Source of the DNA: an uncultured Bacteroides sp.
GTDB taxonomy: Bacteria > Bacteroidota > Bacteroidia > Bacteroidales > Bacteroidaceae
DNA length: 64,000 nucleotides
NCBI RefSeq assembly: GCF_937912035.1
Contig: NZ_CALDPF010000039.1
Location: 124,001-188,000, forward strand
Direction of reading: 5' to 3'
Positions 1-8,776 of this stretch are shown piece by piece. Each line of letters opens with the position of its first letter. Within the stretch, counting starts at the first letter, position 1. The notes under the pieces were generated by a model. It did no database searches. It had not been told where the DNA came from and saw nothing but the letters and a program-made list of their open reading frames with translations. The position numbers were made by a program, and so were the translations under genes.

Positions 1-2093
1 TTTATCATATCATCAGTCCAAGCAGGGTAGTGACCCGTTCCCCAAGAAGCTATAACTCACAAATAGGAGTACCTCTGTCAGTATGGCTGATGAACGAAAA
101 TACTGAGATAGGTATATTCGAGGCCGGTATATCTGAGATGGGCGAGATGGAAGAATTGAAGCCAATAATCCGTCCAACCATAGGTGTCCTTACGAATATA
201 GGTGGCGCTCATCAGGAGAATTTCACATCCATTCAGGACAAATGTATGGAGAAACTTCAGTTGTTCAAGGATTGTGATGTTGTAATCTATAATGGCGATA
301 ATGAACTTATAAGTAGTTGTGTGACAAAATCGCTGTTCGGAGCGAAGGAAATAGCGTGGTCCACAAAAGACATGGAGCGTCCGCTGTATATCGAAAGTAT
401 AGACAAGTGCAGCAGCTATACTGATATCAAATACCGCTATTTGGGATTTATGAAGGAATATCGTATTCCGTTTATTGATGATGCTTCAATTGAAAATTCC
501 ATAAACTGTTTGGCCGTAGCTCTGTATCTGATGATTTCTCCGGAAGAGATAGCCGAAAGAATGCTTACACTGGAACCTGTGGCAATGCGAATGGAGGTGA
601 AGGAAGGAAAGAATGGTTGTATCCTGATAAACGACAGTTATAACTCTGATTTTGCATCATTGGATATTGCTCTTGACTTCATGTCGCGAAGAACAGAAGA
701 TAAAGGCAAGAAACGTACATTGATTTTGTCGGATATTCTTGAGAGTGGACAGACCAGCAAACTCTTGTACAGACAGGTGGCAGAACTTGTACACAGCCGT
801 GGGGTAGATAAGATTATCGGTGTAGGGCCTGAAATATCGGCATCGGCATCACGTTTCCAGATTGAAAAATATTTCTTCAACAAGACTTCTGAACTCATGG
901 AGTCTGGAATACTGGATTCGCTGAGAAATGAAGTGGTATTGATCAAGGGAGCACGCGCGTTCCATTTTGACGATATTACTGATTACATGGAGCTAAAGGT
1001 GCACGAAACGATACTTGAAATCAACCTTAGGGCTTTAACTGACAATCTAAATCATTTCCGCAATAAACTTAAACCGGAGACCAAGATGGTCTGCATGGTT
1101 AAAGCTTCGGCGTACGGGGCTGGACCTTTTGAGATTGCAAAAACACTGGAAGAGCATAGAGTGGATTATTTGGCTGTTGCAGTGGCCGATGAAGGTGCGG
1201 ATTTGCGCAAGGCAGGAATTAACTGTCCTATTATAATAATGAATCCTGAACTTACGGCGTTCAAGACAATGTTCGATTATCACCTTGAACCGGAGGTGTA
1301 TAGTTTTAATGTTTTGGAAGAACTTATAAAGGCTGCCGAGAGGGAAGGTGTCAGCAATTTCCCTATTCATGTGAAAATCAATACCGGAATGAACCGTCTA
1401 GGTTTTGAGCCTGAACAGTTGCCACAGTTGGTTGACCGGTTGAAACGTCAGTCGGCGGTAATACCACGTTCGGTGTTTTCTCATCTGGTAGGAAGTGATT
1501 CCAATCGTTTTGATGCATTTACCCGCAGACAGATTGAAACATTTGAAGCGGCGGCAGCAAAACTTCAGGAAGGATTTTCATATAAGATATTGCGTCATAT
1601 CTGTAACACAGCCGGTATAGAAAGATATCCTGGAGCACAGTTCGATATGGTAAGGCTTGGTATAGGATTATATGGAATAGATCCTTATACCGGGAAAATG
1701 ATAAACAACGTAAGTACGCTTAAGACTACCATATTGCAGATACATGATGTGAAAGCAGAGGACACTGTAGGGTATAGCCGCAAGGGAATACTGGAAAGAG
1801 ATTCACGTATCGCAGCGATACCTATTGGCTATGCAGACGGACTGAACCGTAAGCTGGGAAACGGAAAAGGTTATTGCCTTGTAAATGGAAAGAAAGCTCC
1901 GTACGTTGGAAATATTTGTATGGATGTTTGTATGATAGATGTCACTGATATAGACTGTAAGGAAGGTGACAAGGTGGAAGTGTTTGGCGAAAACCTGCCC
2001 GTCACAACATTGGCAGAGTGGCTTGATACTATACCTTATGAGATATTGACCAGCGTTTCCATGCGTGTGAAAAGAGTGTATTATCAGGACTGA
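1..2093 (+). CDS. murF-alr: Bifunctional MurF / alanine racemase (5' partial)
   Basis: The reading frame is open from the first bases, so the true start lies upstream and the GTG at 30 is only an internal codon. The first ~320 visible residues are the central and C-terminal parts of MurF, which adds D-Ala-D-Ala to UDP-MurNAc-tripeptide; the SYNSQIGVPLSVW segment is a MurF signature. From about residue 325 (counted from position 30) an alanine racemase domain follows, with the PLP lysine in MVKASAYGAG (K358) and the second catalytic tyrosine in VGYSRKG. The fusion joins production of D-Ala with its use in cytoplasmic peptidoglycan precursor synthesis, and such fusions are common in Bacteroidetes. 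The MurF ATP-binding N-terminus is outside the window. Confidence 0.95.
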   Translation, partial: YHIISPSRVVTRSPRSYNSQIGVPLSVWLMNENTEIGIFEAGISEMGEMEELKPIIRPTIGVLTNIGGAHQENFTSIQDKCMEKLQLFKDCDVVIYNGDNELISSCVTKSLFGAKEIAWSTKDMERPLYIESIDKCSSYTDIKYRYLGFMKEYRIPFIDDASIENSINCLAVALYLMISPEEIAERMLTLEPVAMRMEVKEGKNGCILINDSYNSDFASLDIALDFMSRRTEDKGKKRTLILSDILESGQTSKLLYRQVAELVHSRGVDKIIGVGPEISASASRFQIEKYFFNKTSELMESGILDSLRNEVVLIKGARAFHFDDITDYMELKVHETILEINLRALTDNLNHFRNKLKPETKMVCMVKASAYGAGPFEIAKTLEEHRVDYLAVAVADEGADLRKAGINCPIIIMNPELTAFKTMFDYHLEPEVYSFNVLEELIKAAEREGVSNFPIHVKINTGMNRLGFEPEQLPQLVDRLKRQSAVIPRSVFSHLVGSDSNRFDAFTRRQIETFEAAAAKLQEGFSYKILRHICNTAGIERYPGAQFDMVRLGIGLYGIDPYTGKMINNVSTLKTTILQIHDVKAEDTVGYSRKGILERDSRIAAIPIGYADGLNRKLGNGKGYCLVNGKKAPYVGNICMDVCMIDVTDIDCKEGDKVEVFGENLPVTTLAEWLDTIPYEILTSVSMRVKRVYYQD

Positions 2094-2129
2094 TAATCAT
2101 ATAAAAAAATGAACTGTCATTTTAATAAA

Positions 2130-2170
2130 AATGCTTTGTCGTTTTGAGTCGAATGACAAAGCATTTTTTT
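2130..2170 (+). terminator. Intrinsic terminator after murF-alr
   Basis: An 11-bp perfect stem (2130-2140 with 2155-2165) and a 14-nt loop are followed directly by a run of T. It lies 37 bp after the murF-alr stop and before the separately transcribed barrel-protein gene. Confidence 0.8.
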
Positions 2171-2239
2171 GTGATATTTTGTTATGGGTAATATCATTTA
2201 ATTTTTTAATTTTGTGTTATTGGATAAATTGAAAATATT

Positions 2240-2884
2240 ATGAAGAAACTTTTTATTGTAATTGTAGGAATTCTGTCTATATTCCCGGTTGTAGCCCAAA
2301 ATAAAGTGAAATGGGGTATTGAAGTGGGAGCAGGTATGTCAGCGTGGATGGGAAAAAGCGCTGATGGAAGTAAACCTTTGTTTAATCATAAAGTGGGAGT
2401 GACTCTTGATATTCCTCTTAACTGGCTTGTATCTTTTCAGACTGGATTAAACTGGACGTCTAAGGGAGCAAATTACAAAATGTTTAATGATTTTATTACT
2501 GATTCCGAAACTTTTTCTAAAGTGAATGTTAATCAGAATTACTTTCAGATGCCACTTCTTGCAGCTTTCCACGTAGGAGCAACTTCTAATTTTGATATGG
2601 TTTTTACAGTAGGTCCTTATTTGGCTTATGGCGTATCTGGCAGATCTGAAACCCAGGTAGATGCAATGACTATGTCATGGCCAACTTTCGATGATTTGTA
2701 TTTGAAAGATAGATACATCTCAAGCGGTTATAATCGTTTTGATGCAGGAGTGCAGACTGGGGTTGGACTTGATTTTAAAGACTGGACTGTCGGACTTGAT
2801 GCTGATTTTGGGTTTTGTAAGATTGTTTCGGGAAATTCACCTTATAATTTTGCAATTTATTTTACTTTGGGGTATAAATTCTGA
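2240..2884 (+). CDS. Outer-membrane beta-barrel protein, PorT-like
   Basis: A 214-residue protein with an N-terminal signal peptide (hydrophobic residues ~4-17, ending VVAQ). The rest alternates short amphipathic strands with Gly/Asp turns and ends in an aromatic residue (GYKF), as expected for an eight-stranded outer-membrane barrel of the PorT / OMP_b-brl type. A TAATTTTG box at 2207-2214 fits the Bacteroidetes -7 element about 26 bp before the ATG, though no good -33 element stands at the usual distance. It is monocistronic, between two terminators. The family is defined by fold, so the specific function is unknown. Confidence 0.7.
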   Translation: MKKLFIVIVGILSIFPVVAQNKVKWGIEVGAGMSAWMGKSADGSKPLFNHKVGVTLDIPLNWLVSFQTGLNWTSKGANYKMFNDFITDSETFSKVNVNQNYFQMPLLAAFHVGATSNFDMVFTVGPYLAYGVSGRSETQVDAMTMSWPTFDDLYLKDRYISSGYNRFDAGVQTGVGLDFKDWTVGLDADFGFCKIVSGNSPYNFAIYFTLGYKF

Positions 2885-2900
2885 TTATATAATAAACAGT

Positions 2901-2950
2901 AAACTCCCGGTATAATCTGATAAAACTTATATCGGGAGTTTTATTATTTT
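2901..2950. terminator. Bidirectional terminator between convergent genes
   Basis: AAACTCCCG (2901-2909) pairs with CGGGAGTTT (2933-2941). A T-rich tail follows on the plus strand, and A-rich flanks give a U-tract in the other direction too. It separates the barrel-protein gene from maf. Confidence 0.8.
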
Positions 2951-2959
2951 CTACATACC

Positions 2960-3541
2960 TTATATATTACAAAGTTCTTTGTACAATTTTTGTACCGGCA
3001 GTCCCATAACATTGAAGTACGAGCCGTTTATACCGGATACTCCTATAAAACCTATCCATTCTTGTATGCCGTATGCTCCAGCTTTATCGTATGGTTTGTA
3101 GTTATCTATATAGAAGTTTATTTCTTCATCGCTCAGAACATCAAAAGTAACATCCGAAACAGATGAGAAAGTTTTTTGAAAATCGTATGTTGTTAGGCTT
3201 ACTCCTGTCATTACCTGATGGGTATGTCCTGACAGAATTTTCAGCATCTTTACAGCTTCATCCCTATCTTTGGGTTTGCCAAGTACTTCATTATTGGCGT
3301 ATACTATTGTGTCAGCTGTTATTACAAGGTCGTTTTCACCCATGAGAGGACGGTATGCTGCCGCTTTTATCCTTGAAATAAATTCTGGAATTTCACTTCC
3401 CCTAAGATGTGGCAAATAGCTTTCGTCTACACCATTGATGACTTTTACTTCATAGTTTATACCGAGTCCTGAGAGCAATTCTCTTCGACGTGGTGAATTT
3501 GAAGCCAGTATTATATTGTATTTTTTCAGGTTGTCTAACAT
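2960..3541 (-). CDS. maf: Maf-family nucleotide pyrophosphatase
   Basis: Maf proteins hydrolyse non-canonical or modified nucleoside triphosphates (dTTP/UTP type) to the monophosphate in the cytoplasm. The N-terminal signature ILASNSPRRRELL and the later ITADTIV and GKPKDRDEA segments are diagnostic. I choose the ATG at 3541 (MLDNLKKY...), giving 193 aa, because the family starts there. An in-frame ATG 33 bp upstream (3574) would overlap the end of kdsC by 7 nt and add a Lys/Asn-rich tail that the family lacks. It is the last gene of a leftward operon with the nitroreductase, DUF2520 and kdsC genes. Confidence 0.92.
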   Translation of the reverse strand: MLDNLKKYNIILASNSPRRRELLSGLGINYEVKVINGVDESYLPHLRGSEIPEFISRIKAAAYRPLMGENDLVITADTIVYANNEVLGKPKDRDEAVKMLKILSGHTHQVMTGVSLTTYDFQKTFSSVSDVTFDVLSDEEINFYIDNYKPYDKAGAYGIQEWIGFIGVSGINGSYFNVMGLPVQKLYKELCNI

Positions 3542-3567
3542 TGTATTTTTATTTTTTTTTGTTTGAT

Positions 3568-4086
3568 TTACCATCCGAATGCTTCGTCATGCGACATCCA
3601 TTTGTCTTGAGCACGCAGTACTTGTTCTATCACATCTCGTCCACAGCCTTGTCCGCCACAACGGTGTGAAATGTATTTGCATATAGCCTTTATATCTGGT
3701 GCAGCGTCTGCCGGACAACAAGGTAATCCTACGAGCCGGAGAACTTCATAGTCAGGTATGTCGTCACCCATATAAAGGACTTCTTCGTGTTTAAGGTTGT
3801 ATTTTTGAATAAGTTCATAATACTCCTTTGTCTTTAATGATGCACCCATACATACATCTTTTACTCCAAGTCCTTCAAATCTTAGTTTTACAGCTTCTGT
3901 ACGTCCTCCTGTTATTATAGCTACGTGCAATCCACACTTTACTGCAAATTGGATTGCATATCCGTCCTTTATATTTATCATTCTCATAGGTTCTCCGTTG
4001 GGATGTAATGGAACCGTGTCTGAGCTTAAAACACCATCAACATCAAAGAAAAGTGCTTTAATTTTTGTCAGGTCATAATTTATCAT
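3568..4086 (-). CDS. kdsC: KdsC-like HAD phosphatase (KDO-8-phosphate phosphatase)
   Basis: A 172-residue cap-less HAD hydrolase. Motif I is FFDVDGVLS, with nucleophile and acid/base aspartates D15 and D17. Motif II is in IITGG, and the metal-binding motif is in YMGDDIPDYEV. Length and motifs match KdsC, which removes phosphate from 3-deoxy-D-manno-octulosonate 8-phosphate on the way to the lipid A inner core. The start overlaps the stop of the upstream DUF2520 gene by 4 nt, so translation is probably coupled. A broader HAD phosphatase role cannot be excluded. Confidence 0.88.
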   Translation of the reverse strand: MINYDLTKIKALFFDVDGVLSSDTVPLHPNGEPMRMINIKDGYAIQFAVKCGLHVAIITGGRTEAVKLRFEGLGVKDVCMGASLKTKEYYELIQKYNLKHEEVLYMGDDIPDYEVLRLVGLPCCPADAAPDIKAICKYISHRCGGQGCGRDVIEQVLRAQDKWMSHDEAFGW

Positions 4087-4901
4087 ATAGATGTTTGTTT
4101 ATTGGTTTCCTGAAACTTGTGAATGCTTTTGCTTATACGTTCATAAAGTTCTGCTATTTCAGTTTCTTCTTTAAGCATTTGCATGTGGTTTTCCATTATG
4201 TTTGTGTCATTGCGTTGTGCAGGTCCTGTCTGGGCCTGTACCGGTGAAAGATAATGTACTTTCTCTGCTGTTTCTTCAATCAAAGGTAACATAGAACCAA
4301 AAGGAAGACCATGTGAGGTTAGGAGGTGTTCGCAAATGGAATACATGTGATTTGTAAAATTACAAGCAAAAACAGCTGATATATGCAGATACTTTCTTTG
4401 TTCGGATGATGCTCTGAACACATATTTGCTTAGAAGTGATGCAGTACGGATAAGTAATTCGGTATCCTCATTTGTATTAGCTTCAACAAAGAAATACACA
4501 TTGTCAAAGTTAACCTTTCTTTGTTTACTGAATGTTTGCATTGGATATAGTACTCCGTATCTGTTTGTCAGTCCTTTCCAGATGTCTATGGAAACGCTTC
4601 CAGCTGTGTGTACGAATAATGCTTTGCTGTTGCATTTTACCAATTTTGGAAGGATATGTTCTAGTACTGAATCTTTCAAAGAAACTATGTATATGTCTGC
4701 ATCACTGTCTGTTGATGTTATATCTGTAGTGTAGGGGCAACCTATACTTTCTGCCAGTTCTTTGGCTGATTCCTGAGTCCTGCTGTAAATCATTTTTATA
4801 TGGCAACCGGCTTCGTGGAATGCTTTTCCAAGATGTGTAGCTACGTTGCCGGCTCCAATCATTACTATTGAAGGATGTTTTTCTGAATATTCCACTGTCA
4901 T
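4083..4901 (-). CDS. Rossmann-like and DUF2520 domain-containing oxidoreductase
   Basis: The 272-residue product opens with a dinucleotide-binding fold (IVMIGAGNVATHLGKAF, then SRTQESA), resembling the NADP-binding half of pyrroline-5-carboxylate reductase. A helical C-terminal DUF2520 domain follows, starting near SSEQRKYLH. The substrate is unknown. The start at 4901 is chosen because it forms an ATGA overlap with the nitroreductase stop. A GGAGGA run sits only 2 nt before this ATG, too close for a normal Shine-Dalgarno site, and it simply encodes the Gly-Gly of the upstream protein. An upstream in-frame ATG (4937) would lie inside the nitroreductase gene. Confidence 0.85.
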   Translation of the reverse strand: MTVEYSEKHPSIVMIGAGNVATHLGKAFHEAGCHIKMIYSRTQESAKELAESIGCPYTTDITSTDSDADIYIVSLKDSVLEHILPKLVKCNSKALFVHTAGSVSIDIWKGLTNRYGVLYPMQTFSKQRKVNFDNVYFFVEANTNEDTELLIRTASLLSKYVFRASSEQRKYLHISAVFACNFTNHMYSICEHLLTSHGLPFGSMLPLIEETAEKVHYLSPVQAQTGPAQRNDTNIMENHMQMLKEETEIAELYERISKSIHKFQETNKQTSI

Positions 4902-5434
4902 TTTCCTCCGTATTTGTTGATATGTATTTTTTCCCATTGCAGATGCGACTCGTCGAAAGGCTTCCTTTCCATTCCTTTATGTCCTATGGCGATGATGGAT
5001 AGAGCCTGTAGCTGTAGTGGCAGATCCAATACTTCGTGTACGTATTCGTTTGATGGAATGCCGCTTGCCGTAAATCTTTCGCGTAATTGTACCCAACAGC
5101 TTCCAAGTCCGAGGTCTTCTGCCTGCAGTTGTATCATGATGGATGCTATTGATGCGTCTTCAATCCATACATCGCTCGCCATGGGATCGGCTGTTACGAC
5201 TATTGCCAATGCCGCATCTTTTATGAACGATGAGCTTGCTTCCTTGCAGTATGAAAGTTTTTCAAGTATTTCCTTGTCGTCAACTACGATGAACTGCCAG
5301 CAGTTGGTTCGTTTGGATGTTGGCGACATGAGTGCTGCTTTGAGCAGTGTGACTACTTCTTCCTGAGTGAGTTCCTGTGGAGTGAATTTGCGCATACTGC
5401 GCCTTGATTTTATGAGGTCGCTGAAATTTTTCAT
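4898..5434 (-). CDS. Nitroreductase family protein
   Basis: A 178-residue FMN-dependent nitroreductase-fold protein. The N-terminal SRRSMRKFTPQELT motif binds the FMN phosphate, followed by SPTSKRTNCWQFIVV and, near the end, AIGHKG. Such enzymes use NAD(P)H to reduce nitro compounds, quinones or flavins; the physiological substrate is not evident. I start at the ATG at 5434 because a TATATTTG promoter box lies 26 bp upstream, which rules out the longer reading from 5521. It is the first gene of a four-gene leftward operon ending with maf. Confidence 0.88.
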   Translation of the reverse strand: MKNFSDLIKSRRSMRKFTPQELTQEEVVTLLKAALMSPTSKRTNCWQFIVVDDKEILEKLSYCKEASSSFIKDAALAIVVTADPMASDVWIEDASIASIMIQLQAEDLGLGSCWVQLRERFTASGIPSNEYVHEVLDLPLQLQALSIIAIGHKGMERKPFDESHLQWEKIHINKYGGK

Positions 5435-5459
5435 ATGTGAAAATTTAAAATGATAGTCA

Positions 5460-5491
5460 CAAATATATGATTTTCGTTTTAAAGGCTGAAA
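5460..5491 (-). promoter_or_regulatory. Bacteroidetes-type promoter for the nitroreductase-maf operon
   Basis: On the minus strand a perfect TATATTTG (5460-5467) is preceded by TTTC (5488-5491) at 20 bp, close to the TTTG-N19-21-TAnnTTTG consensus. Transcription should start roughly 19 nt before the ATG at 5434. Confidence 0.55.
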
Positions 5492-5508
5492 CTTTTTATG
5501 TAAATTTG
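5477..5508 (+). promoter_or_regulatory. Bacteroidetes-type promoter for the FemAB/GNAT gene
   Basis: TTTT (5477-5480), 20 bp, then a perfect TAAATTTG (5501-5508). It overlaps the divergent nitroreductase promoter. Only 6 bp separate the box from the ATG at 5515, which implies a leaderless or nearly leaderless transcript. Confidence 0.5.
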
Positions 5509-5514
5509 CGATAT

Positions 5515-6480
5515 ATGGCAATACGTTTGGTTACATATGAACACTCTGAAACGTTGCCTCAGCTTCCTGGGAAGAACGTCTTTCATTCGGTAGGCCTGTT
5601 TAGGATTCTTGAACGGACATCCGGATATACTCCTTTTATGCTTGTGGCCTTTGATGGGGACAGACCTATAGGTAAATTATTGTGTGTAATCAGAAAGTCT
5701 TGGTTTATAAGAAAGTGTGTTATATATGATACTGGTGAGTATTTCGATACGGATATTAAGCATGACCTGATTTTCGATGAACTTCTTTCGTACTTTACAG
5801 CCCGGAACAAGGATAATTTCTTTCTGATAGAGTTCAGAAACTTGACAGAACCGCTTTTCGGATATCGTTATTTCAGGAAGAACGGATATTTTCCTATAAA
5901 ACGTTTGAGGGTGATTAATTCCATTCATCACACGACTTTGGATAAGTGGATGGGGGCTTCAAGAAAACGACAGATACAGCAGGCTTTGAAAAACGGTGCT
6001 GTAATGGGAGTAGCAGAAAACAAACAGCAGGTTCAAGGACTTTTTAGAATGCTGAAGAACTATTATTCTTCGAAAGTGTTCAAATATTTTCCCGGAGTGG
6101 ATTTCTTTACGTCTTTACTGGAACTTGGTGAGGAATGCGGAGAGATGGGAAAAATATTTACAGTCTCATATAATGGTAAGATTATTGGAGGCTCGTGTTG
6201 TCTGTTCTCTGACGATACGGCATTTCTGCTGTTTTCCGGTGGAATGCGCAAGAGTTATCCTTCGCTATACCCAGGTGTGTTGGCTGTATGGAATGCTATG
6301 CTGTATTCAAGGGAGAAAGGTTATAGTCATTTTGAGTTTATTGATGCCGGACTTCCTTTTAAAAAATACGGATACCGTGATTTTATATTGAGGTTTGGAG
6401 GCAAGCAATTGAGTACCCGCCGGTGGTACAAACTGAAATGGAAATGGCTGAATAGGATAATGGAAAAGATATATGTTTGA
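5515..6480 (+). CDS. FemAB-like / GNAT-fold acyltransferase
   Basis: A 321-residue cytoplasmic protein built like the FemAB group of the GNAT superfamily: an N-terminal GNAT half, then a C-terminal half with GKIIGGSCCLF and a GVLAVWNAMLYSREKGY helix. In Gram-positives FemAB proteins add amino acids to lipid II; in Bacteroidetes the role is undefined. The ATG at 5515 is preferred over an upstream one at 5467 because a TAAATTTG promoter box lies just before it. The final segment is rich in Trp and Lys (RRWYKLKWKWLNRI), which could contact membrane. It is transcribed alone. Confidence 0.72.
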   Translation: MAIRLVTYEHSETLPQLPGKNVFHSVGLFRILERTSGYTPFMLVAFDGDRPIGKLLCVIRKSWFIRKCVIYDTGEYFDTDIKHDLIFDELLSYFTARNKDNFFLIEFRNLTEPLFGYRYFRKNGYFPIKRLRVINSIHHTTLDKWMGASRKRQIQQALKNGAVMGVAENKQQVQGLFRMLKNYYSSKVFKYFPGVDFFTSLLELGEECGEMGKIFTVSYNGKIIGGSCCLFSDDTAFLLFSGGMRKSYPSLYPGVLAVWNAMLYSREKGYSHFEFIDAGLPFKKYGYRDFILRFGGKQLSTRRWYKLKWKWLNRIMEKIYV

Positions 6481-6649
6481 TATAACAGTCGATTGCAAAG
6501 TTAAGTTTCCAAAATCAAAGTTCAGACGTTATAAAAAAGTAATAAGGATAAATATTTACTGAAAAAGTTTCGTATTTTAATCCAAATTTCTTTTCTTTGT
6601 CTTATAGAATTTATGAACTTTAATTTAATATCAAAAAAACAACATCATT

Positions 6650-7054
6650 ATGAAAATATCTCATATTGAACATTTGGGCATTGCTGTAAACAGTATCGAA
6701 GAAGCCCTGCCATACTATGAAAATGTATTGGGATTGAAATGTTATAACATCGAAACAGTAGAAGATCAGAAAGTTAGAACTGCATTCCTGAAATGTGGTG
6801 AAACAAAAATAGAACTTCTTGAACCGACAGGTCCTGAAAGTACAATAGCTAAATTTATTGAGAATAGAGGAATGGGTGTGCATCATGTGGCTTTTGCCGT
6901 TGAAGATGGTGTAGCAAATGCTTTGGCAGATGCCGAAGGTAAAGGAATCCGCCTTATAGATAAGGCTCCACGTAAGGGAGCGGAAAACCTTAATATCGCT
7001 TTTCTTCATCCGAAATCAACAATGGGGGTTTTGACAGAACTTTGTGAAAAATAA
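6650..7054 (+). CDS. mce: Methylmalonyl-CoA epimerase
   Basis: A 134-residue vicinal-oxygen-chelate protein with two beta-alpha-beta-beta-beta modules. Metal ligands are visible as H8 (IEHLGIAV), the later GVHHVAF histidine and the ELLEP/ELCEK glutamates. It interconverts (R)- and (S)-methylmalonyl-CoA, so the mutase product can enter the decarboxylase encoded just downstream. A weak TTTCTTTG box at 6592-6599 may be the promoter. It stands 149 bp upstream of mmdA, with a hairpin in the gap that may reduce read-through. Confidence 0.95.
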   Translation: MKISHIEHLGIAVNSIEEALPYYENVLGLKCYNIETVEDQKVRTAFLKCGETKIELLEPTGPESTIAKFIENRGMGVHHVAFAVEDGVANALADAEGKGIRLIDKAPRKGAENLNIAFLHPKSTMGVLTELCEK

Positions 7055-7101
7055 AATACTGGTTGAGGCGATGGTTGGAATAACTGTTTTATAGATATAT
7101 T

Positions 7102-7146
7102 TGAAGAGTCAGTTTGCATATTATTATGTAAGCCGACTCTTCACTT
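7102..7146 (+). terminator. Hairpin between mce and mmdA (attenuator or weak terminator)
   Basis: Arms of 19 nt (7102-7120 with 7125-7143) pair with two G-U wobbles and one A-C mismatch around a 4-nt loop. The T-run after it is weak. Preservation by wobble pairs suggests the RNA structure matters, perhaps to lower or process mce-mmdA read-through. Confidence 0.6.
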
Positions 7147-7203
7147 ATTTTATGCAGCCTCGTCTGGTAAATGTTATTATAAACTTTAAAAATACTTATA
7201 ACT

Positions 7204-8757
7204 ATGAGTAATCAATTGGAAAAAGTGAAAGAGCTTATTGAACTGCGTGCTCAGGCCCGTCTGGGAGGTGGTGAAAAGGCTATTGAAAAACAGCATGCTA
7301 AAGGTAAATATACAGCACGTGAACGTATCTCTATGTTGCTTGATGAAGGTAGCTTCGAAGAACTGGATATGTTCGTAAAACACCGTTGTACAAACTTCGG
7401 AATGGACAAGAAACATTATCTTGGCGACGGTGTTGTTACCGGTTACGGTACAATAGAAGGACGATTGGTATATGTATTTGCACAGGATTTCACTGTGTCT
7501 GCAGGTTCATTGTCTGAAACAATGTCACAGAAAATATGTAAGGTGATGGATATGGCCATGAAGATGGGGGCTCCATGTATCGGACTTAATGACTCTGGTG
7601 GTGCACGTATCCAGGAAGGTATAAACGCTTTGGCCGGTTATGCCGAAATTTTCCAGCGTAATATCCTTGCTTCTGGTGTCATCCCTCAGATTTCCGGTAT
7701 TTTTGGTCCTTGTGCCGGCGGTGCTGTTTATTCTCCTGCTTTGACTGACTTTACTCTTATGATGGAAGGTACATCCTATATGTTCCTTACAGGTCCTAAG
7801 GTTGTCAAGACAGTGACAGGTGAGGATGTGTCACAGGAAGATCTTGGTGGTGCTAGCGTACACTCAACACGTTCGGGTGTAACTCATTTCACTGCTTCTA
7901 CAGAAGAAGAAGGTCTGGCATTGATCCGTAAACTTTTGAGCTATATTCCTCAGAACAACCTTGAAGAGGCTCCATATGTAGATTGTACAGACCCAATTGA
8001 CCGTCTGGAAGATTCTCTTAACGAGATTATTCCTGATAGCGCGAACAAGGCTTACGATATGTACGAAGTTATCGGTGCTATTGTCGATAACGGTGAGTTC
8101 CTTGAAGTTCAGAGAGATTTTGCAAAGAATATCATTATCGGTTTTGCACGTTTCAACGGACAGTCTGTAGGTATTGTTGCCAATCAGCCTAAATTCCTTG
8201 CAGGTGTGCTTGACTGCAATGCGTCACGTAAGGGAGCACGTTTCGTTCGTTTCTGCGACGCTTTCAATATTCCTATCGTTTCGCTTGTTGACGTTCCTGG
8301 ATTCTTGCCTGGTACTGGTCAGGAATACAATGCTGTTATTCTTCATGGAGCTAAATTGCTTTATGCATACGGTGAGGCTACAGTGCCTAAGGTTACTATC
8401 ACTTTGCGTAAGTCGTATGGTGGTTCACACATCGTGATGAGTTGTAAGCAGTTGCGCGGTGACATGAACTATGCATGGCCTACAGCCGAAATTGCCGTGA
8501 TGGGTGGTGCAGGTGCAGTAGAAGTGCTTTATGCTAAAGAAGCTAAGGAAGCAGAAGATCCTAAGGCATTTATGGCTGAAAAAGAAGCTGAATACACTAA
8601 ACTGTTTGCTAATCCTTATAATGCTGCAAAATATGGTTATATCGATGACGTGATTGAGCCTCGTAATACCCGTTTCCGCATTATACGTGCATTGCAGCAG
8701 TTGCAGACCAAGAAACTTACTAATCCGTCGAAGAAACACGGTAATATTCCTTTGTAA
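7204..8757 (+). CDS. mmdA: Methylmalonyl-CoA decarboxylase alpha subunit (carboxyltransferase)
   Basis: A 517-residue member of the propionyl/methylmalonyl-CoA carboxyltransferase family with two crotonase-like halves. GGARIQEGINALAGYAEIF and GPCAGGAVYSPALTDF form the N-terminal acyl-CoA site, and DVPGFLPGTGQEYN and RKSYGGSHIVMSC the C-terminal one. It transfers the carboxyl group of (S)-methylmalonyl-CoA to the biotin of the carrier protein encoded two genes on. The neighbouring membrane beta subunit identifies a Na+-pumping decarboxylase rather than an ATP-dependent propionyl-CoA carboxylase, for which no biotin carboxylase is present here. Confidence 0.93.
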   Translation: MSNQLEKVKELIELRAQARLGGGEKAIEKQHAKGKYTARERISMLLDEGSFEELDMFVKHRCTNFGMDKKHYLGDGVVTGYGTIEGRLVYVFAQDFTVSAGSLSETMSQKICKVMDMAMKMGAPCIGLNDSGGARIQEGINALAGYAEIFQRNILASGVIPQISGIFGPCAGGAVYSPALTDFTLMMEGTSYMFLTGPKVVKTVTGEDVSQEDLGGASVHSTRSGVTHFTASTEEEGLALIRKLLSYIPQNNLEEAPYVDCTDPIDRLEDSLNEIIPDSANKAYDMYEVIGAIVDNGEFLEVQRDFAKNIIIGFARFNGQSVGIVANQPKFLAGVLDCNASRKGARFVRFCDAFNIPIVSLVDVPGFLPGTGQEYNAVILHGAKLLYAYGEATVPKVTITLRKSYGGSHIVMSCKQLRGDMNYAWPTAEIAVMGGAGAVEVLYAKEAKEAEDPKAFMAEKEAEYTKLFANPYNAAKYGYIDDVIEPRNTRFRIIRALQQLQTKKLTNPSKKHGNIPL

Positions 8758-8776
8758 TAAATTAAAATCTGAAAAT

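Noticed and set aside
3542..3574. Longer maf start at 3574
   Set aside because: It would add a Lys/Asn-rich 11-residue tail not typical of Maf and overlap kdsC; the internal ATG at 3541 matches the family.
4904..4909. GGAGGA as a strong Shine-Dalgarno site for the DUF2520 gene
   Set aside because: It is only 2 nt from the ATG, too close to work normally, and is explained by the Gly-Gly codons of the nitroreductase. Bacteroidetes rarely rely on such sites.
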